This document shows positions 6,689 to 13,441 of a stretch of DNA of 22,974 nt, in pieces; positions within the stretch are counted from its first letter, which is position 1, and each line of letters starts with the position of its first letter. The translations under genes were made by a program, and so were the position numbers. Location of the stretch: contig DAOUJX010000015.1 of NCBI GenBank assembly GCA_034422075.1, forward strand, positions 1 to 22,974. Reading direction: 5' to 3'. Source of the DNA: S34-282 sp034422075 (lineage in GTDB: Bacteria; Chloroflexota; Dehalococcoidia; Lucifugimonadales; Australimonadaceae). The notes below the pieces were generated by a model. The model had not been told where the DNA came from. It did no database searches and was given only the letters and a program-made list of their open reading frames with translations.

Positions 6689-7960
6689 ATGCACGAGACG
6701 GTCACGCGCCCTCGACGCCTGCGCGGCACGCTCACGCCTCCCGGCGACCGGTCGATATCGGTCCGCGCAGCCCTCTTCAACGCGCTGGCCGAGGGGGAGG
6801 CGCGCGTATCGAATTACGGGCCGGGCGATGACTGCGCGTCGGCGCTTGCCGTGCTGCGAGGCCTCGGCGCGGCCATCGAGCCAGACGGCGACGGCTTCGT
6901 CATCGGCGATAGCCCGCTGAGCGAGCCGGGGGACGTCCTCGACGCAGGCAACAGCGGCACGGTTATGCGGCTTAGCGCGGGCGCGCTGGCCGGGCTCCCC
7001 TTCTTCAGCGTGCTGACGGGCGATGCATCACTGCGGCGCAGGCCGATGGGCCGCGTCGTCGCGCCGCTGCGGGAAATGGGCGCAGCCATCAGCGCACGCG
7101 ACGGTGGCCGGCTCGCGCCCCTCGCCATCCACGGAGGCGAACTGCGCGGCATCCGCTACACCATGCCCGTTGCGAGCGCGCAGGTGAAGTCATGCCTCCT
7201 GCTCGCAGGGCTGTTCGCAGAGGGCGAAACGGTGCTGGAACAACCGGCGGTGTCCCGCGACCACACCGAGCGTGCCTTCCGCGCGATGGGCGTCCCGGTG
7301 GAGGAGCGCGGCCTCGAATTGCGAATGCGCCCGGGGCAGCTTCACGCGCTCGACGTTACCGTGCCGGGTGATATTTCGTCGGCGGCGTTCTGGATGGTTG
7401 CGGCGGCGTGCCACCCCGATGCAGAGGTGCGCGCCAAGGGCATCGGCATCAACCCAGGCCGTACGGGAATCCTTGACGTACTGAGCGCGATGGGTGCGGG
7501 CGTCACGCTCGAAAACGAGCGCGACGTCGGCGGCGAACCTGTGGCCGACGTCGTCGTGCGCTCCAGCGAATTGCAAGCGGTCGAGATAGCCGGGGACTTG
7601 ATACCGCGCGTGCAGGACGAGATACCCGTTCTTGCGCTCGCCGCCTGCTTTGCGCGCGGCACGACGGTCGTCGCCGACGCCGAGGAACTGCGCGTGAAGG
7701 AGACCGACCGCATCCGCGCCATCGTTACTGAATTGCGAAGGCTTGGCGCAGAGGTCGAGGAAACCCCTGACGGCATGACAATCAGCGGAGGACGCACGCT
7801 ACAGGGTGTGGAAGGTGAGCACTACGGCGACCACCGCATGGCGATGATGCTCGGCGTCGCTGGCCTCGTTGCTGAGGGAGGGACGACGGTCGAAGGCGAT
7901 GTCGCGTCGGTCACCTACCCTTCCTTCTGGAGTGACCTGCGCAGACTGGTGGAGGCGTAG
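6689..7960 (+). CDS. aroA: 3-phosphoshikimate 1-carboxyvinyltransferase (EPSP synthase)
   Basis: 423 residues, the normal length. EPSP synthase joins PEP to shikimate 3-phosphate in the sixth step of the chorismate pathway. Family blocks: an N-terminal PGDRSIS motif (18-24), LDAGNSGTVMR, ASAQVKSCLLLAGL, VSRDHTERAFRAMGV, VPGDISSAAF, LRVKETDRI and YGDHRMAM. The glycine of GNSGT that CP4-like glyphosate-tolerant enzymes replace with Ala is kept. The nearly invariant Lys of PGDKS (Lys22 in the E. coli enzyme) is Arg here (R21), and the residue before the conserved Arg is Val (V25) instead of the usual His, Asn or Gln. ATG 6689 begins 5 nt after the protease stop, with AGGAG 11 nt upstream; the frame is open further upstream only inside the protease gene. 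gmk follows after 2 nt. Confidence 0.95.
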   Translation: MHETVTRPRRLRGTLTPPGDRSISVRAALFNALAEGEARVSNYGPGDDCASALAVLRGLGAAIEPDGDGFVIGDSPLSEPGDVLDAGNSGTVMRLSAGALAGLPFFSVLTGDASLRRRPMGRVVAPLREMGAAISARDGGRLAPLAIHGGELRGIRYTMPVASAQVKSCLLLAGLFAEGETVLEQPAVSRDHTERAFRAMGVPVEERGLELRMRPGQLHALDVTVPGDISSAAFWMVAAACHPDAEVRAKGIGINPGRTGILDVLSAMGAGVTLENERDVGGEPVADVVVRSSELQAVEIAGDLIPRVQDEIPVLALAACFARGTTVVADAEELRVKETDRIRAIVTELRRLGAEVEETPDGMTISGGRTLQGVEGEHYGDHRMAMMLGVAGLVAEGGTTVEGDVASVTYPSFWSDLRRLVEA

Positions 7961-7962
7961 GA

Positions 7963-8553
7963 GTGAGCAGCCCACTGCTCGTCGTCATATCGGGGCCGTC
8001 AGGCGTCGGTAAGGACGCGGTGCTCCATGCGCTGCGCAAGACCGCCGACGCACACTATGCCATCACGGCGACGACGCGCCCCTCTCGGCCAGGAGAGCGC
8101 GACGGTGTCCATCACTACTTCGTTGACGACGTGCGATTTCGGCAGATGCAAGCAGACGGCGAGTTGTTGGAGTCCGCGCAGGTCTACGACCATTGGTACG
8201 GCGTGCCGAAGGCGCCCGTCCGCGAGGCGCTGGCGAGCGGCCACGACGCGGTGGTGAGAGTCGACGTGCAGGGGGCGCGTGCCGTCCGCGCCCTCGCTCC
8301 CAGCGCGCTGTTGCTCTTCATAGCCCCGCCGTCGTTGGCGGAGCTGGAGCGGCGCCTGCGCCTGCGCCGCACCGAGTCTGACGATGCACTAGCCCGCCGC
8401 CTAGCCGCCGCCCGCGACGAACTCGAGCAAAGCGCGTGGTTCGACTATGTCGTCGAAAACGAGACCGGCGCCATCGAACGCACCGTCCAGCGCATAACAA
8501 CCATCATGGAAGTAGAACGCGGCAGCGCAGCGCGAGGGGAAGTAGTGTTGTAG
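7963..8553 (+). CDS. gmk: Guanylate kinase
   Basis: 196 residues. It phosphorylates GMP or dGMP to the diphosphate with ATP. The P-loop GPSGVGKD covers residues 11-18. TTRPSRPGERDGVHHYFV is the GMP-binding block, followed by YGVPKAPV, VDVQGARAVR, the lid region RRLRLRRTESDDALARRL and the C-terminal FDYVVEN. The start is GTG 7963 with GGAGG 7 nt upstream (7951-7955), inside the end of aroA; the two genes are 2 nt apart. It is the last gene of the plus-strand operon and converges on the selenoprotein gene. Confidence 0.96.
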   Translation: MSSPLLVVISGPSGVGKDAVLHALRKTADAHYAITATTRPSRPGERDGVHHYFVDDVRFRQMQADGELLESAQVYDHWYGVPKAPVREALASGHDAVVRVDVQGARAVRALAPSALLLFIAPPSLAELERRLRLRRTESDDALARRLAAARDELEQSAWFDYVVENETGAIERTVQRITTIMEVERGSAARGEVVL

Positions 8554-8566
8554 GGAGCGTGGCTCC
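8554..8566. terminator. Compact hairpin between convergent gmk and peroxiredoxin genes
   Basis: GGAGC-GTG-GCTCC fills exactly the 13 nt between the gmk stop codon and the peroxiredoxin stop codon. It has a 5-bp stem and no T-tract, so it is a weak candidate bidirectional terminator. Confidence 0.35.
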
Positions 8567-9028
8567 TCAGCCTAGCTTCGCCACCTCTGCCAACACCTCT
8601 TCCGGCACCGGCAAAGTGCCGGGCTCGTAGGTCTGCACGTAGCGGACAACGCCGGATTTGTCGATGACGACAACGGCGCGGCGGGCAAAGCCCATCTCCT
8701 CATTGAACAGCCCAAACGACGCGAGGACGTGGCCATGGGGGTAGAAGTCGGAGAGCAGCGGGTAGGCTATGCCGCCAAGGTTTTGGGCCCACGCCCGCAG
8801 CGAGGGAACGGTGTCAGTGCTTAGGCCCAGGACCTGGGCCCCCTTCTCCTCGAAGCCACGCAATGTGCGATGGAACGAGGAGGTCTGGTTTGTTCAGCCG
8901 CCGGTGAAGGCCATCGGATAGATGGACAGCACCACGGGCTTTTCGCTGCGGAAACCGCTCAGTGATATGTCCGAGCCATCATGGCTCTTGAGGGTGAAAT
9001 CGGGTGCCTGCTGGCCAACATCGACCAT
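8567..9028 (-). CDS. Selenocysteine-containing peroxiredoxin (UGA at 8894-8896 decoded as Sec)
   Basis: 153 residues if the in-frame UGA at codon 45 is read as selenocysteine. Upstream of it are 44 peroxiredoxin-like residues starting MVDVGQQAPDFTL; downstream are 108 residues that continue the AhpE/BCP-like fold without a frame change. The family catalytic motif P-x3-T-x2-C is present as P38, T42 and Sec45, and the conserved active-site Arg is R117 (before AVVVID). Peroxiredoxins reduce H2O2 and organic peroxides through this residue. The chain has no Cys, so there is no resolving cysteine and the selenenic acid must be reduced by a partner thiol. ATG 9028 has GGAGG 5 nt upstream. The gene lies 66 nt behind gcvPB and may have its own promoter. 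A strong hairpin follows the UGA, and a tRNA-Sec gene is in the window. The true stop is also UGA (8567-8569). Gene callers would cut it into two ORFs or call it a pseudogene. Confidence 0.88.
8846..8882 (-). promoter_or_regulatory. Candidate bacterial SECIS element in the peroxiredoxin mRNA
   Basis: A 37-nt stem-loop begins 12 nt after the Sec UGA. The lower stem CUCCUCG/CGAGGAG is a perfect 7 bp (8876-8882 with 8846-8852). An upper stem CCA/UGG then CGCA/UGCG carries one bulged U. The apical loop is CAU, about 29-31 nt from the UGA. Distance, stem length and bulged U resemble known bacterial SECIS elements, but the loop lacks the G usually found among its first two bases. Confidence 0.6.
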
Positions 9029-9058
9029 GTATGCCTCCGTTAAGACAGGGTGGCGTGC

Positions 9059-9087
9059 AGGATAGCGGCCTATGCCAGTGCCGTAAA
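9059..9087 (-). promoter_or_regulatory. Possible promoter of the selenoprotein peroxiredoxin gene
   Basis: In the gcvPB-peroxiredoxin gap, TTTACG (9082-9087), a 17-bp spacer and TATCCT (9059-9064) predict a start near 9052, about 25 nt before ATG 9028. This would give the gene expression independent of the gcv operon. Confidence 0.4.
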
Positions 9088-9094
9088 TGGGGCG

Positions 9095-10564
9095 CTAGGC
9101 GGGACGCCGCCAGCGCAGCTCCGGCTCGCGTGCCGCCTTCGCCTCATCGAGGCGGCCCATCGGCGTTTCGTAAGGCGCACCGTGCAGGAAATCCTCGTCG
9201 TCCTGCGCCTCCGCATCGATGCGCCGCAGCGCCTCTATGAATGCATCCAGCGTCTCTTTCGACTCCGTCTCCGTCGGCTCGATCATCAGCGCCTCGTCAA
9301 CGACAAGCGGGAAGTACATCGTGGGCGCGTGGTATCCGTAGTCGAGGAGGCGCTTGGCGACATCTAGGGCACGTGCGCCCTTGCGCTTGCGGGCGGAAAA
9401 GACGACCTCGTGCATCACCAATCTGTCGGGCGTCAGGTCGAAAAGGTCGCGCAGCTTGACGCGCAGGTAGTTCGCATTGACGACAGCGTTGTGCGAGACG
9501 TCGGACAGGCCCTCCCCGCCCATCAAGGTAATGTAGGTGTAGGCGCGAACGAGGACGCCGAAGTTGCCGTACCAGCCGCCTATCCGACCAATCGTCTGCG
9601 GCGGCGCAGCGAGCGTGTATGCATCGCCCTCACGCGTGGTGACGGGCGAGGGCAGGAAGGGAGCCAGCGTGTCGTTTACACACACGGGGCCTGCGCCTGG
9701 GCCGCCTCCACCGTGCGGAGTGGTGAACGTCTTGTGCAGGTTTAGGTGTACGACGTCGAACCCCAGATCGGCGAGTTTGACGCGGCCCAGGAGCGCGTTC
9801 ATGTTGGCGCCGTCAGCGTAGACCAGCCCGCCCGCCTCGTGGACGATGCGGCACATCTCGGCCGCATTGCGGTCGAACAGCCCCAGCGTGGTCGGCTGCG
9901 TGAACATGACACCGGCAAGGTCGCCGTCCGCGTAGCCGCGCACCGCCTCCAAGTCGATGTTGCCGTTCTCGTCGGACGGGATGGAGACGACATCGAAGCC
10001 CCCCATCGCGGCCGATGCGGGATTGGTGCCGTGCGCCGTGTCAGGGATGAGCATCCGCGAGCGGTGGCCCTCGCCCCGCGATTCTAGGCAGGCCTTGATG
10101 ATGAGGATACCGGTGAGCTCCCCGTGCGCGCCGGCAAGAGGCGCGAGGCTGCACGCACTCATCCCCGTGAGTTCGATGAGGTACCCCTGCAACGCATGCA
10201 TGAGGCGAAGCGCGCCCTGCACTTGCTCGGTAGGCTGGGCGGGGTGCAGTTGCGCAAATCCCGGCAGCGCGGCCATGGCCTCGTTCACCTTGGGGTTGTA
10301 CTTCATCGTGCAGGAGCCCAAGGGGTAGAAGTTGGTGTCGATGGAGAAGTTGAGCTGGCTCAGATGGGTGAAGTAGCGCACCACTTCGCCCTCCGTTACC
10401 TCCGGCAATTCGAGGTCCTCCCGCAGCAGCGATGCGTCGGGCAACGATTGCGGCGGGACATCGGAGGCGGACAACGTGACACCCGTCCTGCCGGGTACGC
10501 TGCGCTCCATCAGCAAGCGCCGGCGGTCTGCGGCGTCGTTGCGGACGGCGTCCTGCACCAGCAT
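9095..10564 (-). CDS. gcvPB: Glycine dehydrogenase (decarboxylating) subunit 2, P-protein PLP subunit
   Basis: 489 residues, the C-terminal half of glycine decarboxylase as found in organisms with a split P-protein. It binds PLP and, with subunit 1, decarboxylates glycine and passes the aminomethyl group to lipoyl-GcvH. The PLP lysine is K278 in HLNLHKTFTTPHGGGGPGAGP. Other blocks are FYPLGSCTMKYNPKVNE (79-95), LAPLAGAHGE (140-149), PDTAHGTNPASA and DGANMNALLG. ATG 10564 lies 2 nt after the gcvPA stop, so the subunits are translationally coupled; the frame remains open upstream only inside gcvPA. A 66-nt gap separates it from the peroxiredoxin gene. Confidence 0.97.
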   Translation of the reverse strand: MLVQDAVRNDAADRRRLLMERSVPGRTGVTLSASDVPPQSLPDASLLREDLELPEVTEGEVVRYFTHLSQLNFSIDTNFYPLGSCTMKYNPKVNEAMAALPGFAQLHPAQPTEQVQGALRLMHALQGYLIELTGMSACSLAPLAGAHGELTGILIIKACLESRGEGHRSRMLIPDTAHGTNPASAAMGGFDVVSIPSDENGNIDLEAVRGYADGDLAGVMFTQPTTLGLFDRNAAEMCRIVHEAGGLVYADGANMNALLGRVKLADLGFDVVHLNLHKTFTTPHGGGGPGAGPVCVNDTLAPFLPSPVTTREGDAYTLAAPPQTIGRIGGWYGNFGVLVRAYTYITLMGGEGLSDVSHNAVVNANYLRVKLRDLFDLTPDRLVMHEVVFSARKRKGARALDVAKRLLDYGYHAPTMYFPLVVDEALMIEPTETESKETLDAFIEALRRIDAEAQDDEDFLHGAPYETPMGRLDEAKAAREPELRWRRPA

Positions 10565-10566
10565 TG

Positions 10567-11889
10567 CTAGCCCACCTCCGCGAGTGCGTCGATGAGCGCG
10601 TCGATTTGGGCGCGCGTGTTGACCTCCGTCACGCACAGCAGCATCCCGTTCTCAAAGCGGTCGCCCACGTCGAAACCGCCGATGATGCCGCGCTGTGCGA
10701 GGTGGCGGTTCACTTCAGTGGCAGGCTTGGGACAAGTCATGACGAACTCTTGGAAGAAGGTGCCGTCCAGCGGGAGCGAGTAGCCGGGCAGGGCAGCGAT
10801 GCGCTCGGCGGCGTAGTGCGCCTTTTGGTAGCAGAGCTCGGCAAGGTGGCGAAGGCCGCGCTTGCCCATGCATGCCGTCCATATCGTCGCCCACAAGCCT
10901 ATGAGCGCAGTACTCGTGCAGATGTTGGAGGTAGCGCGCTCACGGCGGATGTGCTGCTCGCGAGGCTGGAGCGTCAGCACGTAGCCCGTGCGCCCCTGGG
11001 AATCAACCGTCTTGCCAGCGATCCGCCCGGGCATTTGGCGCAAGTAGTCCTGCTTGCAGGCGAACAGCCCGACGTATGGCCCGCCGAACGACGGCGGTAT
11101 GCCGAGCGCTTGCCCTTCGCCCGTAGCGATGTCGACGCCGTAGGCACCGGGCGATTTGAGCATCGCCATCGCCACAGGATCGCAGGATGCGACGAGGAGC
11201 GCGCCCGCATCGTGAGCCGCACGCTCGTGCGCGGTCATGTCTTCTACGTATCCATAGTAGCTGGGGTACTGCACCACCAGGCAGGCCGTCTCGTCGTCCA
11301 GACTAGGAGAACCGGGGGGGACGACATCCACGTCGATGCCTTGCGGGGCAGTGTAGGTGCGAACGACCTCAACGTAGTTGGGGTTGACGGTGTCGGCGAT
11401 GGCGACGCGGTAGCGGCGGGTGACGCGGCACGCCATGAGCGCCGCCTCCGCGAGGCTGGTCGCGCCATCGTACATCCCCGCGTTGGCCACCTGCATCCCA
11501 AAGAGTTGCGCCGTCATCGTCTGAAACTCGTAGGTGCCCTGCAGGGTGCCCTGAGAGACTTCCGGCTGGTAGGGGGTATAGGAGGTCAGAAACTCGCCTC
11601 GGCTGATGAGCGCTGGCACGACAGCTGGGACGAAGTGGCGGTAGACGCCCGCGCCGAGGAAGGAGGGGCGTTCGCCTCCGTGCTGGTTATCGGCAGCCAT
11701 CGCCTCCATGTGCGCGCGGAGGTCCATTTCCGCCACGGGTTCGGGCAGGTCGAGAGGCGGGTTGCGCAGGTCGGCGGGGATGTCTTCGAACAGCTCGTCG
11801 ACGGAGGCGACACCAATGTCGCGCAACATCGTTGCGCGATCATCGTCCGTGTTGGGGATGTAGGAAGAGGAGAACGGAGAGTCTGCCAT
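10567..11889 (-). CDS. gcvPA: Glycine dehydrogenase (decarboxylating) subunit 1
   Basis: 440 residues, the N-terminal half of the split P-protein. Family blocks: YIPNTDDDRATML near the start, FLGAGVYRHFVPAVV, FLTSYTPYQPEVSQGTLQ, the YEFQTMTAQL segment, YDGATSLAEAALMA, and towards the end LRHLAELCYQKAHY and FFQEFV. It forms the heteromeric glycine decarboxylase with the gcvPB product. ATG 11889 has GGAG 7 nt upstream. It follows gcvH by 37 nt. A long open frame exists on the opposite strand here, but it lacks any recognisable family and is an effect of GC content. Confidence 0.97.
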   Translation of the reverse strand: MADSPFSSSYIPNTDDDRATMLRDIGVASVDELFEDIPADLRNPPLDLPEPVAEMDLRAHMEAMAADNQHGGERPSFLGAGVYRHFVPAVVPALISRGEFLTSYTPYQPEVSQGTLQGTYEFQTMTAQLFGMQVANAGMYDGATSLAEAALMACRVTRRYRVAIADTVNPNYVEVVRTYTAPQGIDVDVVPPGSPSLDDETACLVVQYPSYYGYVEDMTAHERAAHDAGALLVASCDPVAMAMLKSPGAYGVDIATGEGQALGIPPSFGGPYVGLFACKQDYLRQMPGRIAGKTVDSQGRTGYVLTLQPREQHIRRERATSNICTSTALIGLWATIWTACMGKRGLRHLAELCYQKAHYAAERIAALPGYSLPLDGTFFQEFVMTCPKPATEVNRHLAQRGIIGGFDVGDRFENGMLLCVTEVNTRAQIDALIDALAEVG

Positions 11890-11926
11890 CAGCGCTCCGC
11901 TACAGGATACGCCATTTCGGGCCGCG

Positions 11927-12313
11927 TTACGATGTGCTGGTAAGCGACTGGTAGGCCTCGGCGCTCATCAAGTTGTCCAGCTCGCCTGCATCCGCTAGGC
12001 GTACCTTGATGAGCCAGCCCGCGTCGTAAGGATCGGAATTGACCAGTTCGGGTCTGTCGACCGCGCCCTTGTTCACCTCAACCACCTCGCCGGAGACGGG
12101 AGAGAAGAGGTCGGAGACCGCCTTGACCGACTCGATTTCGCCCATCTGTCCGAATTGGCTGACGGCTGCGCCGACCTGGGGCAACTCGACGAAGACGACG
12201 TCGCCCAACTGCTGCTGTGCGAAGTCGCTGACGCCCACCGTCGCCGTGCCGTCGTCATGCGCGACGACCCATTCGTGCTCTTTGGAGTACCTGCGGTCAT
12301 CGGGAACGTTCAT
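11927..12313 (-). CDS. gcvH: Glycine cleavage system H protein (lipoyl carrier)
   Basis: 128 residues, normal length. It carries the aminomethyl intermediate between P and T proteins on a lipoyl arm. The lipoylation site is K64 in EIESVKAVSDLFSPVSGEV, the classic ESVKA motif. The N-terminus RRYSKEHEWV, the middle GVSDFAQQQLGDVVFVELP and the C-terminal GWLIKV are family blocks. ATG 12313 has GAGG 7 nt upstream and begins 15 nt after the gcvT stop. Lipoate synthesis genes and the L protein are not in the window. Confidence 0.97.
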   Translation of the reverse strand: MNVPDDRRYSKEHEWVVAHDDGTATVGVSDFAQQQLGDVVFVELPQVGAAVSQFGQMGEIESVKAVSDLFSPVSGEVVEVNKGAVDRPELVNSDPYDAGWLIKVRLADAGELDNLMSAEAYQSLTSTS

Positions 12314-12328
12314 GGAGCGTCCTCGTGC

Positions 12329-13432
12329 TCAAGCGGAGCGGGTGTAGAAGGGCAATGCGACCGTCTCCGCCTCAATGCTCTTCCCACGCACTTCAATGTG
12401 GAGGCGCAGGCCGAGGGCCGCGAGCCGCGCCGGAACATAGCCGAGGGCTATATTGGTGTCAAGCGTAGGCGAGTAGCCGCCGCTGGTGACCTCCCCTACT
12501 CGTTCGCCGTCCGCCATAATGGGACTGTGCTGCCGCGGCAAAGCGCCGCGCTCGATCGTGCGCATCCCGACAAGGCGGCGCGGGGGCCCCTCCTCTGCAA
12601 TGCGCTGAAGCGCTTCGGAGCCACAGAACGCGCCTCCTTCCAGCGCGACGAATCGCGCCAGTCTGGCCTCCAGCGGGTTAGTGTCCGGACCGATGTCGTT
12701 GCCGTGCAGAGGCAGCCCCGCCTCGAGGCGCAGCGTGTCACGCGCGCCAAGTCCGCACGGTGTAACGCCCCGCTCGAGCAGCAGTTGCCAGACGTACAAG
12801 GCATCTTCCGAGCGGGGCATGATTTCGACGCCGTCTTCGCCTGTGTAGCCAGTGCGTGCGACCCATGCCCACCGTCCCTCGATGGTGCACTCGGCGATAC
12901 GGAAGGGGCGCACGGCGCTGCGGTCGAAATCGCTCAAGTGCTCGATGGTATCGAGTGCGCGCGGCCCCTGGAGCGCGAGCATCGCCACGTCGCGCGTAAT
13001 GTCGCGCAGGTGCGTAGCGGGCAAGCGCCTCGAGCGCCACTGCTCGAACCAGGCATAGACCGTTGCAGCGTTGGCCGCGTTCGCAATGGCGAGGAAGCGA
13101 TCGTCCGCGAGCCGATAGACGATGCCGTCGTCGATAATGCCGCCGTCCTCATTGCAGAAGAGGCCGTAGCGCGCACGGCCGATAGGCATCGCCTCGCTGA
13201 TGTCGGATGTATGCGTCCAGTTCAGCAGTTCGCGCGCGTGCGGCCCCTCGACGATGAAGCGGCCCATATGGGAGACGTCGAATAGGCCGGAGGCGGCACG
13301 CACCGCGGTGGCCTCCGACAAGATGCCGGCGTACTGCACGGGCATGTCCCACCCTGCGAACGGGACCATGCGTGCACCCAACTCGACGTGGCTAGCGTGG
13401 AGCGGTGTCTGCTTTAGAGGCGTCGAGGTCAT
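12329..13432 (-). CDS. gcvT: Glycine cleavage system T protein (aminomethyltransferase)
   Basis: 367 residues, normal length. It releases ammonia from aminomethyl-GcvH and moves the carbon to tetrahydrofolate, forming 5,10-methylene-THF. Recognised blocks: TPLHASHVELGARMVPFAGWDMPVQY at the N-terminus, FDVSHMGRF, NEDGGIIDDGIVYRL (folate-site aspartate region), YTGEDGVEI, GLGARDTLRLEAGLPLHGNDI and the C-terminal barrel with VGEVTSGGYSPTLDTNIALGYVP. It starts 9 nt after metE ends, so it belongs to the metE transcript. There is no room for a glycine riboswitch in front of it. Confidence 0.97.
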   Translation of the reverse strand: MTSTPLKQTPLHASHVELGARMVPFAGWDMPVQYAGILSEATAVRAASGLFDVSHMGRFIVEGPHARELLNWTHTSDISEAMPIGRARYGLFCNEDGGIIDDGIVYRLADDRFLAIANAANAATVYAWFEQWRSRRLPATHLRDITRDVAMLALQGPRALDTIEHLSDFDRSAVRPFRIAECTIEGRWAWVARTGYTGEDGVEIMPRSEDALYVWQLLLERGVTPCGLGARDTLRLEAGLPLHGNDIGPDTNPLEARLARFVALEGGAFCGSEALQRIAEEGPPRRLVGMRTIERGALPRQHSPIMADGERVGEVTSGGYSPTLDTNIALGYVPARLAALGLRLHIEVRGKSIEAETVALPFYTRSA

Positions 13433-13441
13433 CGGCGCGGG

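Noticed and set aside
8567..8863. Separate 98-residue protein starting at TTG 8863
   Set aside because: It is the downstream part of the peroxiredoxin; the upstream part in the same frame carries the start, ribosome site and half of the catalytic motif, so UGA read-through as Sec explains both better.
10564..11943. 459-codon open frame on the plus strand
   Set aside because: It is antisense to gcvPA, matches no family and is an effect of high GC at third positions; the same holds for 12155-13285 opposite gcvT and 1880-2632 opposite the Rieske gene.
13433..13441. Glycine riboswitch ahead of the gcv genes
   Set aside because: Only 9 nt separate metE and gcvT, so none fits there.
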